From NCBI GenBank assembly GCA_030849465.1, contig JARVLF010000015.1, forward strand, positions 1,550,001 through 1,614,000: 64,000 nt of DNA, given 5' to 3'. Position numbers and translations under genes: made by a program. Numbering within the stretch: position 1 is the stretch's first letter; each line of letters begins with the position of its first letter. Under the pieces are notes generated by a model, which was given only the letters and a program-made list of their open reading frames with translations, did no database searches and was not told where the DNA came from. Source of the DNA: Moesziomyces globuligerus. Taxonomy: Eukaryota > Basidiomycota > Ustilaginomycetes > Ustilaginales > Ustilaginaceae. Of this stretch, positions 47,050 to 55,992 are shown piece by piece.

Positions 47050-50000
47050 TCAGGCGAGCTCGGTCTGGTCGGTGACGAGTCCGATGCGAGCGCGCCAGAG
47101 CTCCTGCTTGAGCTTTGTGAGCTGGGTCCACATCCTGTCCTCCCACTCCATGGCGTCGAGGCTGTCGAGCGCGAGCGCCGAGTTGGCGGGCGTCGGGGCG
47201 CGCGCGGGCGCGCTCGACGTGCGTTGCGGCGGCACGGCGAGCGCCGCACCCGCGCGCGGCGGCCGACGTGGCGGGACAGCCGGCGCGGGCGATACGGCTC
47301 CGGTCGCGCGCGCCACCGAGCGCGGAGGCAGCGGCGGCGCCGATGCGCCCGCTGCATCCGAGGCGCCGCTGGCGTCGGCCGCAGCACCGCCCGCGTCCGG
47401 CTTCGGCACCGCGTCCGATTCGACCTTGGATTCCGCACCTGCGCCCTCGGCAACGCCATCGGTAGCCTTCTTGTCGTCCTTGTCGCCGTCAGCCGCGTCC
47501 GACGCTTTGGCCTTGGTCGGCGACGACGGCGCGTCGGCAAAGTCGTCGTCGTCCTCCTTCTTGGCCGCATCCGTCGCCTCCTCATCGGCGTCCGCCGACA
47601 GCTCCTTGTCCTCCTCGCCCTTGTCCTCCGACTTCTCTGCAGCCGGAGCCTCCTCGTCCTCCACAGCAGTCTCCCCCTGGTCCTCAGCGGCGGCCGATTC
47701 GCCGATCTCGTCCTGCACGCTCTCCTTGACCTTCTCCGCCTCGGTCTTCTCGCCGCTTTCGGCGTCCGTCTCAGCAGTGCCATCGGCGTTGCCCTTCGCT
47801 GGCTCGGTCGGCTCGACCACGCCAGGAGCAGAGCTCTCTTCCATCTCGGCGGCAGCGACGGCCTTCTCCAGCGTCTCGACCTGCTGGCTCTTGGGTGCGT
47901 CGGCCTGCTTGGCAAGGTCCAGAGACGATGTGCTGGCGGCCAGCGGATGTGCCTCGTCGTTCATAAACTTTCCTTCCAAGACCACCGAGCGCTCCAGGTT
48001 GCGGACGAAGCCCCAGAACTGGCACGCAGCGCGCAGACGCAAGAGGCAGTGGTGGGGGCACAACAGGTAGCGCGTCGGCGCACTCTCGCTCAATCGGAAG
48101 ATGTGTGTAGGAACCGGCAGGTTGGGCGAGACCATCGCCTCGATGGGCGCATCCGTCTGCGCGTCAGCAACTTCGGCTGAGGCGTTGGCGGCGACCTCTG
48201 CGTCCGCAGGCTTGTTCGTACCGGACGATCGTCTGAAGGAGCTGAACAGGCCTCCTCTGGAAGGCTTCGGTGTGATGGTGCCCGAGTTGGGGCCACTGCT
48301 GCTGGAACCGGTGATGGAGCCGAGTGAGCTTGCAGCTGAGCTGGCCCAGCTGGATGTAGCTGTGGCGATGCTGCTGGGTACGAGAGAGGTTTTGCCACCC
48401 TGCTCGGATGACATGGCGGTAGCGGCGACGCCGCCTGGCAGAGGCACGTTGACGACGGGAATGCCGCACATGGCGCAAGCCGCAGGAGGCAAGTGCGCGT
48501 TCTCGCGGCGAATGCGATCTTCGTCGATGGTCTGACTGCCGGAGAAGATGGGCTCGATGACGAGATTTCCGTCGAGGATGGCCGTGTTTGCCTGACGCCG
48601 ACTTAGCCAGTTGAGACCCGGGGCAAAGTCGAGGCGAAGACACGGGTCAACATCTTCTTCCTGCGAGCGCTTGATGAAAGGCAAAGAGAGCTGATTCGGT
48701 AGCGATACGAAACTCTCAACGTTGGAGGGTAACGTCGGATAGTCACGGTGTCTGCTGACGCCGGCGATGGCGAAGGGCGAGCTGGAATAAAGAGCGCCGC
48801 CGATTCCCTGGCTGTACGCTGACGAGGCAGTGGCGATCGAGTTGGTCGTCGCGGCGACTGCGCTGGTACCTTGTTGAGGAGCTGGCGACGCAGTGCGCGG
48901 GGTAGGGGTGGCGTTGAGCGAATCGCGAGCGCCGGCGTGATGAAGCGGATAGTTGTAGAAAGGAGCCAGTTGGCGGCGCAGCTTGCGGAGATGCGCGATG
49001 AATGAACGAAATTCTTGGTAGGGAACGATGTTGATGATGAGGCGAGCCTGAGCCGAGAGATCGGCGGTGGGCTTGTGTTTGAACTCGCGCACAGCAGTCC
49101 TCTGGGAGATGGAGCGCGCAAGCGATGAGGTGTTGAGGCGGTGAAAACTGACGGCGTCGCTTTCGAGAGACATGATGGAGGCAGAGTCGTCGCCGAGCTT
49201 TCTGCAGGTCGAATCGCTCTGAAGCTTCTCGACCTGACGCTGCAGATCGGCAAGTACCTTCTGCTGCTCGAGCATGATGCCCTCGGTGTCCTTGAGTCGC
49301 TCTTCCATGTTACGGCTCTTCTCCTCGGCTCTAGCACGCGAGAGACGCTCGACGGCCACCATCTTGTTGGCTTCGCTAAAAAGACTGGAGCTGAGCTCGT
49401 CGAGCTCGGCCTCGATCTTGCTCTTGTCGCTTTCGGCCTTGCCGCGCTGAGCTGTCTCCTCGATGACGCGATCCATCATCCTTTGCATCTCGCTGCTGAC
49501 GTGTGCCTTTTCGACCAGGAGGCCGGTGTTGAGCGCGTCGAGATGCTCAGTTCGCTCCTTCTCGAGCTCTTTGATCTTTGTCGACATGTTGCGGATGGTG
49601 TCCTGTGCTTCCGAGTAGTCATCCTCGAGGTCGGCGATGCGGTTGAACGACTTGACGAGCTTCTCGTTCAAGCCGGTAACCTGGTTTGTGAGGTCTGAGA
49701 TTTGAGCTTGCAGCTCTTCGGTGGACATGGTCTTTGGCAGAGTGTGGGCATCTACCTGGGTGTCCGAGCCGTCACGGTGGTCTGTGGATATGGAATCTGT
49801 GAGGGCGCGAGGACTGCTTTGTTCGGTCGAGTCGCCCTGGCTGAAGATGGCGGAAGCGGCCGAAGCCCTTTTGAGATCAGACTCGCCGGCTTCGGTGGAA
49901 GCAGGGAAGGCAGAGTTGCGCTTGGTAGCTGCATCCGATGATGAATCGTTTCCCAGCACTTGGTCCGGGTCAGCGTCGTCGGCGAGAATCGAGTCGGGGT

Positions 50001-50097
50001 CCATCCTCTTGAGCTGGGATTCCGAGTCTGGCAGCTCTGCAGGCCCAGATTTGGCATCGTCCGGGCGCGCTGCCTGATCTTCGGAGGCTGTCGACAT
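47050..50097 (-). CDS. SEC2: Sec2/Rabin-type Rab guanine-nucleotide exchange factor
   Basis: A single-exon 1,015-codon frame starting at ATG 50097. An acidic N-terminus leads into a long coiled coil at about 124-292 (MSTEELQAQISDLTNQVTGL). It contains the Sec2 catalytic stretch ELSSSLFSEANKMVAVERLS, which in yeast opens the Sec4 nucleotide pocket. A middle region (about 350-700) holds QARLIINIVPYQEFRSF, a CAMCGIP pair and LLCPHHCLLRLRAACQFWGF, conserved in fungal Sec2 relatives and possibly zinc-binding. A Glu/Ala/Lys-rich acidic part and a Pro-rich stretch (PPLPPRSVARA) follow, and a C-terminal helix ends the protein (WEDRMWTQLTKLKQELWRAR). Sec2 activates the exocytic Rab Sec4 on secretory vesicles and is needed for polarised growth. 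The yeast protein is about 760 residues. Direct interaction with the neighbouring Arf-GEF is not implied. Confidence 0.93.
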   Translation of the reverse strand: MSTASEDQAARPDDAKSGPAELPDSESQLKRMDPDSILADDADPDQVLGNDSSSDAATKRNSAFPASTEAGESDLKRASAASAIFSQGDSTEQSSPRALTDSISTDHRDGSDTQVDAHTLPKTMSTEELQAQISDLTNQVTGLNEKLVKSFNRIADLEDDYSEAQDTIRNMSTKIKELEKERTEHLDALNTGLLVEKAHVSSEMQRMMDRVIEETAQRGKAESDKSKIEAELDELSSSLFSEANKMVAVERLSRARAEEKSRNMEERLKDTEGIMLEQQKVLADLQRQVEKLQSDSTCRKLGDDSASIMSLESDAVSFHRLNTSSLARSISQRTAVREFKHKPTADLSAQARLIINIVPYQEFRSFIAHLRKLRRQLAPFYNYPLHHAGARDSLNATPTPRTASPAPQQGTSAVAATTNSIATASSAYSQGIGGALYSSSPFAIAGVSRHRDYPTLPSNVESFVSLPNQLSLPFIKRSQEEDVDPCLRLDFAPGLNWLSRRQANTAILDGNLVIEPIFSGSQTIDEDRIRRENAHLPPAACAMCGIPVVNVPLPGGVAATAMSSEQGGKTSLVPSSIATATSSWASSAASSLGSITGSSSSGPNSGTITPKPSRGGLFSSFRRSSGTNKPADAEVAANASAEVADAQTDAPIEAMVSPNLPVPTHIFRLSESAPTRYLLCPHHCLLRLRAACQFWGFVRNLERSVVLEGKFMNDEAHPLAASTSSLDLAKQADAPKSQQVETLEKAVAAAEMEESSAPGVVEPTEPAKGNADGTAETDAESGEKTEAEKVKESVQDEIGESAAAEDQGETAVEDEEAPAAEKSEDKGEEDKELSADADEEATDAAKKEDDDDFADAPSSPTKAKASDAADGDKDDKKATDGVAEGAGAESKVESDAVPKPDAGGAAADASGASDAAGASAPPLPPRSVARATGAVSPAPAVPPRRPPRAGAALAVPPQRTSSAPARAPTPANSALALDSLDAMEWEDRMWTQLTKLKQELWRARIGLVTDQTELA

Positions 50098-51604
50098 GGT
50101 TCAGCCACCTCGTTGCGCTCGACGTCTGACGAAAGAACGAGAGGGATGGGGAGCGACCAGCTTCGGACCAGCGAGGATCTGGACCGAGGTGGCGCTACCG
50201 GCAGGCCGACGGAACAGAAGCGAGGCTGGGAGGAAAGAGATGGGCGTCGGCAGATCAGATCGAAGTGAGAGATGTGATGGTGCAGAAGACAAGGAAGGAG
50301 AGGCTCGAGAACTTGGTCAGGCACCCTTTGGAATTTCTGCATGCCCAAGGTTGCCGGGGTGACCAGGGCTCAAGAACTGATGGTGCGTCTAGAGCGTGTC
50401 TCAGGGCTCGCTTGGCTCCACGTCCACGCAGGCCAAGGTCGGTCAGCCTGGTGTCGCTTCGGACCAGCCGACCACACACACAAATGCACGCACGCGCCGA
50501 ATCTCCCGCACAACCGCCCACCCGCTCTGAGAGGTGGCAACCGCGCTCATCACCCGCAGAGATTCCACTGCGATGCGTGAGATGAGGTTAAAGCCCTGAT
50601 GGGCCTGCTCGCTGCAAAATGTTCCTGGACAGCAGTCCCAAAGAATCACATCACAACCGGGCGTGAGTGTCGGAAAAGCCGAAAGCCGTTGATCCCTGCT
50701 ACTGTATTCGCCTTTTGGCCGTTGGCGCGCGTCCACTTCGCTTTGATGCACAGATGACCCCGAATTCACGCACGAGCCATCACACCTGACCGCACGAGCA
50801 TAGCATGTGCGCTGATGCTGGGAACGCTGCTGCGAGACAGCGTTCGATACGAAAGCTTGCAGGATGGTTGAGTTCCGATGTGAACAAGGCCGCGGCCCGA
50901 TTTGCAGAGCGATTATCTGGCGGGTTTCAACCACTCACGCGTGCCCTTGTTTGATGCCGAGCCGACCCCGCTTGCACCCACGTCACGCACGCTCGCACAC
51001 TTGCACGCCAGCACGCACGCAGCCCGTCCAGCGGCTAGTCACCACACTTCGCTCGGTCCTGCACGCGCCACCTTTTCCGCGAGAGACAAGGGCGCAACCA
51101 CTGCGCCGCCCAGCATTTTAGCGGACCTTCTCAACCCAACAGACTCTCTCTCTCTGCTCAGCAAGGTCGATCCCCGTCAGACCCCGCCTTCGCTTCGCAT
51201 CGTGCCTGCAACACTTATTCGCACAGCTACCCTACACCACACCTAGACCGTTCCTCATCCTTTCCTCGTGCGTCTCTCCACGCCTGTCTCGCCTCCACTG
51301 CATTGCGCGATCGCGGACGAGTCTCGACGGAATTCAGAGTTCCCGCGGACCCGTGGAACCTCTTTTCTTGCTTCGACGGCCGCTTCGGACTCGAGTCGCA
51401 GCTGCCGACACCTACGTTGCAGGCCCTCAACTTTGACTCGGTTCCACGTTCACGCCTCTGCGCATCAGGCCTCAAAGTGCACAACAACGGTCTCTCGGGC
51501 ACATTCATCACCAAACGTCACGCAGGTCGAATCGCTCCTTGATCGTATTGCGCAGGCCGCCGTGTTTCCCTGCTAGCATCTCAGCCGCTTGCGCACTCTC
51601 AGCC
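50098..51604. promoter_or_regulatory. Divergent intergenic region of SEC2 and the split-start orphan
   Basis: About 1.5 kb between divergent starts. From an ATG at about 50954 to the start at 51605 I see no ATG on the plus strand (about 650 bp), and this half is pyrimidine-rich, which suggests a long leader for the orphan gene. A short CT run (TCTCTCTCTCT) lies near 51146-51156. No RNA gene was recognised. Confidence 0.5.
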
Positions 51605-53378
51605 ATGTACGTTCGCACCGCTCTAACCTCCCTCGCTCAGGGCATGCTCCCAAGCTCTTTTGATTGACTCCCTTTTTCTGCTTGACAGGTCAAACGACAG
51701 GGCACTACCTATCCCGAAGGCGGGCGCCAGCCTGTCCGAACGCATCGCCGCTCTCCAAAGAAAGACCTCGAACCCGGTCCGCTCCAGCAATCTCTCGCCT
51801 CCCGCCTCTGCATCCTCCACCGTCTCCGGTCGCCTCAGCCCGGGCGAGAGCCCTTCACGTTCCCCTTCGGGCAGTGCGGGGGCCAATGCGGTGCGCGACC
51901 GCATCGCCAAGTTCCAATCGAGCGATGAGAAGCCTGTCATGCCCAGAAGCTCCTTTGGCTCTCCGGCACCGAACCCAGAGATCCGCAATGCCCGTCGTCA
52001 ATTCCCTGGCTCCGGTGCTGGCAAGGGCACAGGCGCCTGGGGCGAGGGCGTGCTCCGACCCCAGATGACGGGCGGTGTCTGGCTCGGCGCCGGCGCCGGA
52101 GGCGGGTGGGGGGATCCCACATCTGCCAACCTTCGCCCGCAGATGACCGGGGGTGCTTTCTTGGGCAACGGTGCGCCACGCTCCGCGAGCTACGGAGCTT
52201 CGCGACTCCAGCGTGGTGTCTCCGACAATGTCGTCCACGGCACCGGAAGGGATGCATTCGCCGAGCTTGACGACGATCTCGTCCTCACCGGCCGCAATCG
52301 TCCCGAGAACAACTCCTCCACTCAGGCAAGCGAAGACACCGAAGAACCCAAGGAGCAGCTGGCAAGTGGCGTCGCCTCGCCCGAAACAGCCGACGACTTG
52401 CCCAAGCTCCCAGACACGCCAACAGCTGAGATCGATTTGCAAAAGATCCACGCTGCTTCGGGTCTCGGCGAGGAGCCGCCAGCTTCGAAGATCCCCGAGT
52501 TCCCTGAGGCTCCCTCCATGACACCTACACCATCGTCCAAGGTCAGCAATGCATTTGACCTCGCAGATGCGACGCCCGACACCTCGATCGAAATCGGCAT
52601 CCATGGACGGTCCGCCGACGAAGTGGAACGCATCCGACAGCGCGCACACGACCTCGAACTCTCGGACAAGTCGACAGCCGCCGACGAGGAGACGTGGATC
52701 GCTCCCGCCCCTGCCGACCTGGCAGGTCAAGTACCCAAGCCCATCGACACGAGTGAACTCCTGGCCGCCCAGAATCAGGCGGGCAAAGATGACGGACCAG
52801 AGCCGTGGGTGCAGGGTCACGGATTGCCCACCGTGGACCGTGATCTAGAAGCCGCCGGACTCGGATCAGCGACAGAAAGTCAGCCTCCTCCTGCCGACTA
52901 CGCCGCTTCGGGATCGCTGCCAGAGCGTGCTCAAGTCGAGAGAACCGACTCGGGCCGCGTCGACCCGCTGGATCCAGCGGCGCATCAAGTGCGCGGGCCC
53001 GGACTGCTTGTGCCCCGCGACGAGGTGGCCGAAGCCAAAGATTTGGGCGCCGGGGCGGTCAAGGCGCCTCTGGCTCAAAGCGCTCCTTCCGAGCGAGCGG
53101 CTGCGCATGTGTCGCCCTCGAATTCCAATGCTGCTGCCAATGTGGCGCGATCGCCATCCAACGGATCGTTAACACCCTCTGGCTCCAGCGCAACGGTCAG
53201 CACGGCGGAGAAAGCTCGACAGGTGGTAGCCATGGGCCGCACCAAGAGCCAGTCGCAGCGGCTGCGACGACCGCCCCCGGGCACAATGCTGTCCGCCGCT
53301 GACCTGGATGCCAGCGACGACGAGTACGAGCCCGGCTGGGCGAGCGTCACGAGCGTCATGTCGTCTTCGCGCTCCTAG
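51605..53378 (+). CDS. Orphan protein with twin LRPQMTGG motifs; intron splits the start codon
   Basis: I read exon 1 as ending in AT (51605-51606), an 82-nt intron (51607-51688; GTACGT at the donor, TTGAC-type branch site, TTGACAG at the acceptor) and exon 2 from 51689. Joining AT and G restores ATG followed by TCAAAC, so the protein begins MSNDRALPIPKAGASLSERI. The total is 563 residues. The splice joins the only long frame here, which otherwise lacks an ATG before residue 90 or so. Two paired motifs stand out near the N-terminus: ERIAALQRK and DRIAKFQS, then LRPQMTGGVWLG and LRPQMTGGAFLG. The rest is Pro/Asp/Glu-rich and disordered. There is no signal peptide or membrane segment. I do not recognise the family. 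If the intron is retained, the same AUG opens only a 20-codon ORF. Confidence 0.77.
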
Positions 53379-53591
53379 TTCCGCTAATGCATCGTCAAAG
53401 ATCAATCCCAACTCGTCCGCATCTCTCGTTTGGAGGCCCTGCGGGACCATTTGTGGTGAACCAGATTGGATTTGTCATTTCAGAGGAAACCACGATGACG
53501 GTCCGGACAACAACCTAAACGGGAAGCGCGCGTGTTCGAAGAAGCTGGATACGAAAGCAAAGCGAACGCTGGAGGATTGGATGGGATGGAG

Positions 53592-54668
53592 CTATAAGCG
53601 GCTGGTGAGGTCGTGTGCGTCGATCCCCTCGTAGGCGATCGAGTAGACAGCCTTGAAGAGCGGGTAGTCGTCCACCTTGCCCCGGGCGGCGAGCAACTCG
53701 TGGACCTCGCGGGCGGTTTCGGTACCCTGGAGTTTCTGGCCGTTGAGCAGTTCGCGTTCGAGCTGGTCAAACGGCTTGCCGGTCTTGACGAAAGCCTCTG
53801 CGCATTTCCTGTTGCGTCCGCCGAGGCAGGTGGTGATCAGATCCGCCACACCGGCCGAAGTCTCGGTAAACGTCTCGGGCTTGACGCCGTCAAAGAACTC
53901 TTCGCTAAACCGCTTCATCTCCATCAGCCCAATGCGCATCACCGCCGCCTTGGCATTGTCTCCCCATCCCAATCCATCGGTGAAACCAGCTGCAATGGCA
54001 ACGACGTTCTTCAACGCACCGCACAGGCTGACGCCGGCCACATCCTCGATAATGCCCACCTTGAAGGTGGGTGTGTCAAAGAGCTTGAAGAAGAGCTCGG
54101 CGTTCTCGCGACCCTTGGCATCCGCCCGGTGCCCGATCGTCGTCTCGGAGAACTTGTCCTGCGCCACCTCGTTGGCGATGTTGGCGCCCGAGAGAGCCGA
54201 GCACGAGATGCCCAGCGCTTCCTGGATCACATCGGCAAAGATCGAGATCTTGCCGTCCTTGACCTCGACACCCTTGATCATCGAGATCGCATGTGCATCC
54301 GCACGGACCTTGCCCTGCAGCTGCTTGCACACCGAGCGGATGAACTGGTGCGGCAGCACGAATACGAGCATTGTCGCGTCCTTGACCGCGTCCACCGGCG
54401 AAGGGTTGGCCACCACGTTGTCCGGGAGCGTGCAGCCGGGAAGGTACTTTGGGTTTTCGTGCGTCTCGTTGATCACCTGCGACAGAGGCTTGCCCTTGTA
54501 GTCCTCCTCGAACACGTACATCTGCACCTCTTTCTCGAAGAGATCCGCATGGCGCTGGGTGTTGTGCCCCGCGATGCGCGCTATCGCCGAACCCCAGTTA
54601 CCCGAGCCGACAATGGCGACCTTGTGTTTCTTCTGCGAGCCCGAGGCCGCAGCTGATGTGGACGACAT
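53592..54668 (-). CDS. GPD1: NAD-dependent glycerol-3-phosphate dehydrogenase with C-terminal SRL
   Basis: ATG at 54668 (MSSTSAAASGSQKKHKVAIV) gives 358 residues. The Rossmann motif is VGSGNWGSAIARIAG; SALSGANIANEVA, CGALKNVVAIAAGFTDGLGW (with the catalytic lysine) and GVADLITTCLGGRNRK are all present. The enzyme reduces dihydroxyacetone phosphate to glycerol-3-phosphate with NADH, supplying glycerol for osmotic balance, redox control and lipid synthesis. Its last residues are DLTSRL, and SRL at the extreme C-terminus is an accepted PTS1 peroxisomal signal. The frame also stays open for 149 codons upstream of the ATG without containing another ATG; the 46-51 codons just before it encode an Arg-rich, acid-free stretch like a mitochondrial presequence. 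Yeast Gpd1 is peroxisomal through PTS2 and Gpd2 partly mitochondrial, so targeted forms have precedent. Single exon. Confidence 0.97.
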   Translation of the reverse strand: MSSTSAAASGSQKKHKVAIVGSGNWGSAIARIAGHNTQRHADLFEKEVQMYVFEEDYKGKPLSQVINETHENPKYLPGCTLPDNVVANPSPVDAVKDATMLVFVLPHQFIRSVCKQLQGKVRADAHAISMIKGVEVKDGKISIFADVIQEALGISCSALSGANIANEVAQDKFSETTIGHRADAKGRENAELFFKLFDTPTFKVGIIEDVAGVSLCGALKNVVAIAAGFTDGLGWGDNAKAAVMRIGLMEMKRFSEEFFDGVKPETFTETSAGVADLITTCLGGRNRKCAEAFVKTGKPFDQLERELLNGQKLQGTETAREVHELLAARGKVDDYPLFKAVYSIAYEGIDAHDLTSRL

Positions 54669-55992
54669 GGTGAACGATCGGACTGTGAGTCGCTGCGGTA
54701 GCGTGAGTGGTTGACGGTAAGATGGAGCAATCGCCGGAGATCGAGCCGAGCGGAACCCTGCCAGTCGAACCTGACGAGGGAGGATGGATGCGAATAGCGA
54801 CGTAATGGTGGAGACAAGCAGAGCTCTAGACGCGATTGGAAAAGCACGGCCGAGCTGAGGAAAGATCGCCTCTACAAAGTCGCAAGGATGGCGTCGTAAG
54901 TACGGGCGATGATGACGGTGGCCTGAGAACAGGTGTAGCTGAGAGCGGCTCGATCTTTGGGCGATATGGGGTTCGGCAAGCGCAACGACCAGCTCGCTGT
55001 GCCTCGGAAGAAGTGTCGAGCGGGGCGCCAGAGACTGCCAAGGTGGGGGGCCCAAATTTTGAAAAAGTTGGGCCAGAGCTCGACGGGATCGAGCGTGTCG
55101 GGACGAGCCAGTCAAAAGCGAGAGAACCAGGGCACTGCAGGCGTTTCAGACCGGCAGATCCGGCAGAGAGGAGAAATCGACATCGAGGGTCGGTCTCGCT
55201 TTGGTTGCAGGTGGAGGTGAAGCTCGCGCTTTCCGACCCTGCGCCAGCCAGATCAAACTATGGGGTCCCGTGATGCCTTTTGGATTGCACCGCAAAGTGC
55301 ACGGCCCCGCGCAGCACACGACGCACTCATATCGATAGGCGCACTGGACAGTTTTCGAAACAGCCATCTCGGAACGGCCGGACTTTGTCGAGCGGCCTGC
55401 CGTCGGATAGCACAACCGGATGCTGCATCGGTCGCAGGCTCCCGGTCAGGCAGACCGACCTCACAGCAAGAGGTGCAGCTCGGAAGGCGCAGAGGATCTC
55501 GACTGCGACTCGGTCAGTTCTGACTGCCACCTTTCAGCAGCAGGCGCGCGTGGATGCGAGGCCGAAATTTCATCCGGCGCTTCGGGCGATACGCGCACTC
55601 GGATTCGCCCGGCGCTGCAGCCTGCTCTACCCGGTCCGCAAGTTTCGCGTGGCAGACCCTGAGCCTCTGACCGGCTCGGAAGATGATGTCAAGCTCATGG
55701 ATCCGGCATCTGGAACCAAAACGCCGGATCTTTCTACTCGCATGCCATTGTTCGGTGTGAAAGAGGCCGAAGACGTCAACCTCCTACTCGACGCAGCGTT
55801 GACGTTCTCTGGTCGGCTAGCTGCCGTTCCGATCCAACGGCAACTTACTGCCCTGTATCCGAGAGCCTTCCACCCTCGGCTCGTCGACTCGTTCTCTCCC
55901 TCTTGGCCGCGTAGAGCCACTCTGATCGCCAAAGGGTGTCAAGGGACGCAAATGGAGCTGCTATCAGATTACACGCGCTCGAACACTAGTCT
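54669..55992. promoter_or_regulatory. Promoter and leader region of GPD1
   Basis: About 1.3 kb between the GPD1 start and the RCC1 stop, both on the minus strand. On that strand no ATG occurs from the GPD1 start up to 55183, giving an AUG-free leader of about 510 nt. A plus-strand frame (ATG at 55697, stop at 55996) overlaps the RCC1 stop codon; it has no recognisable product and is not called. No TATA box was identified. Confidence 0.45.
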
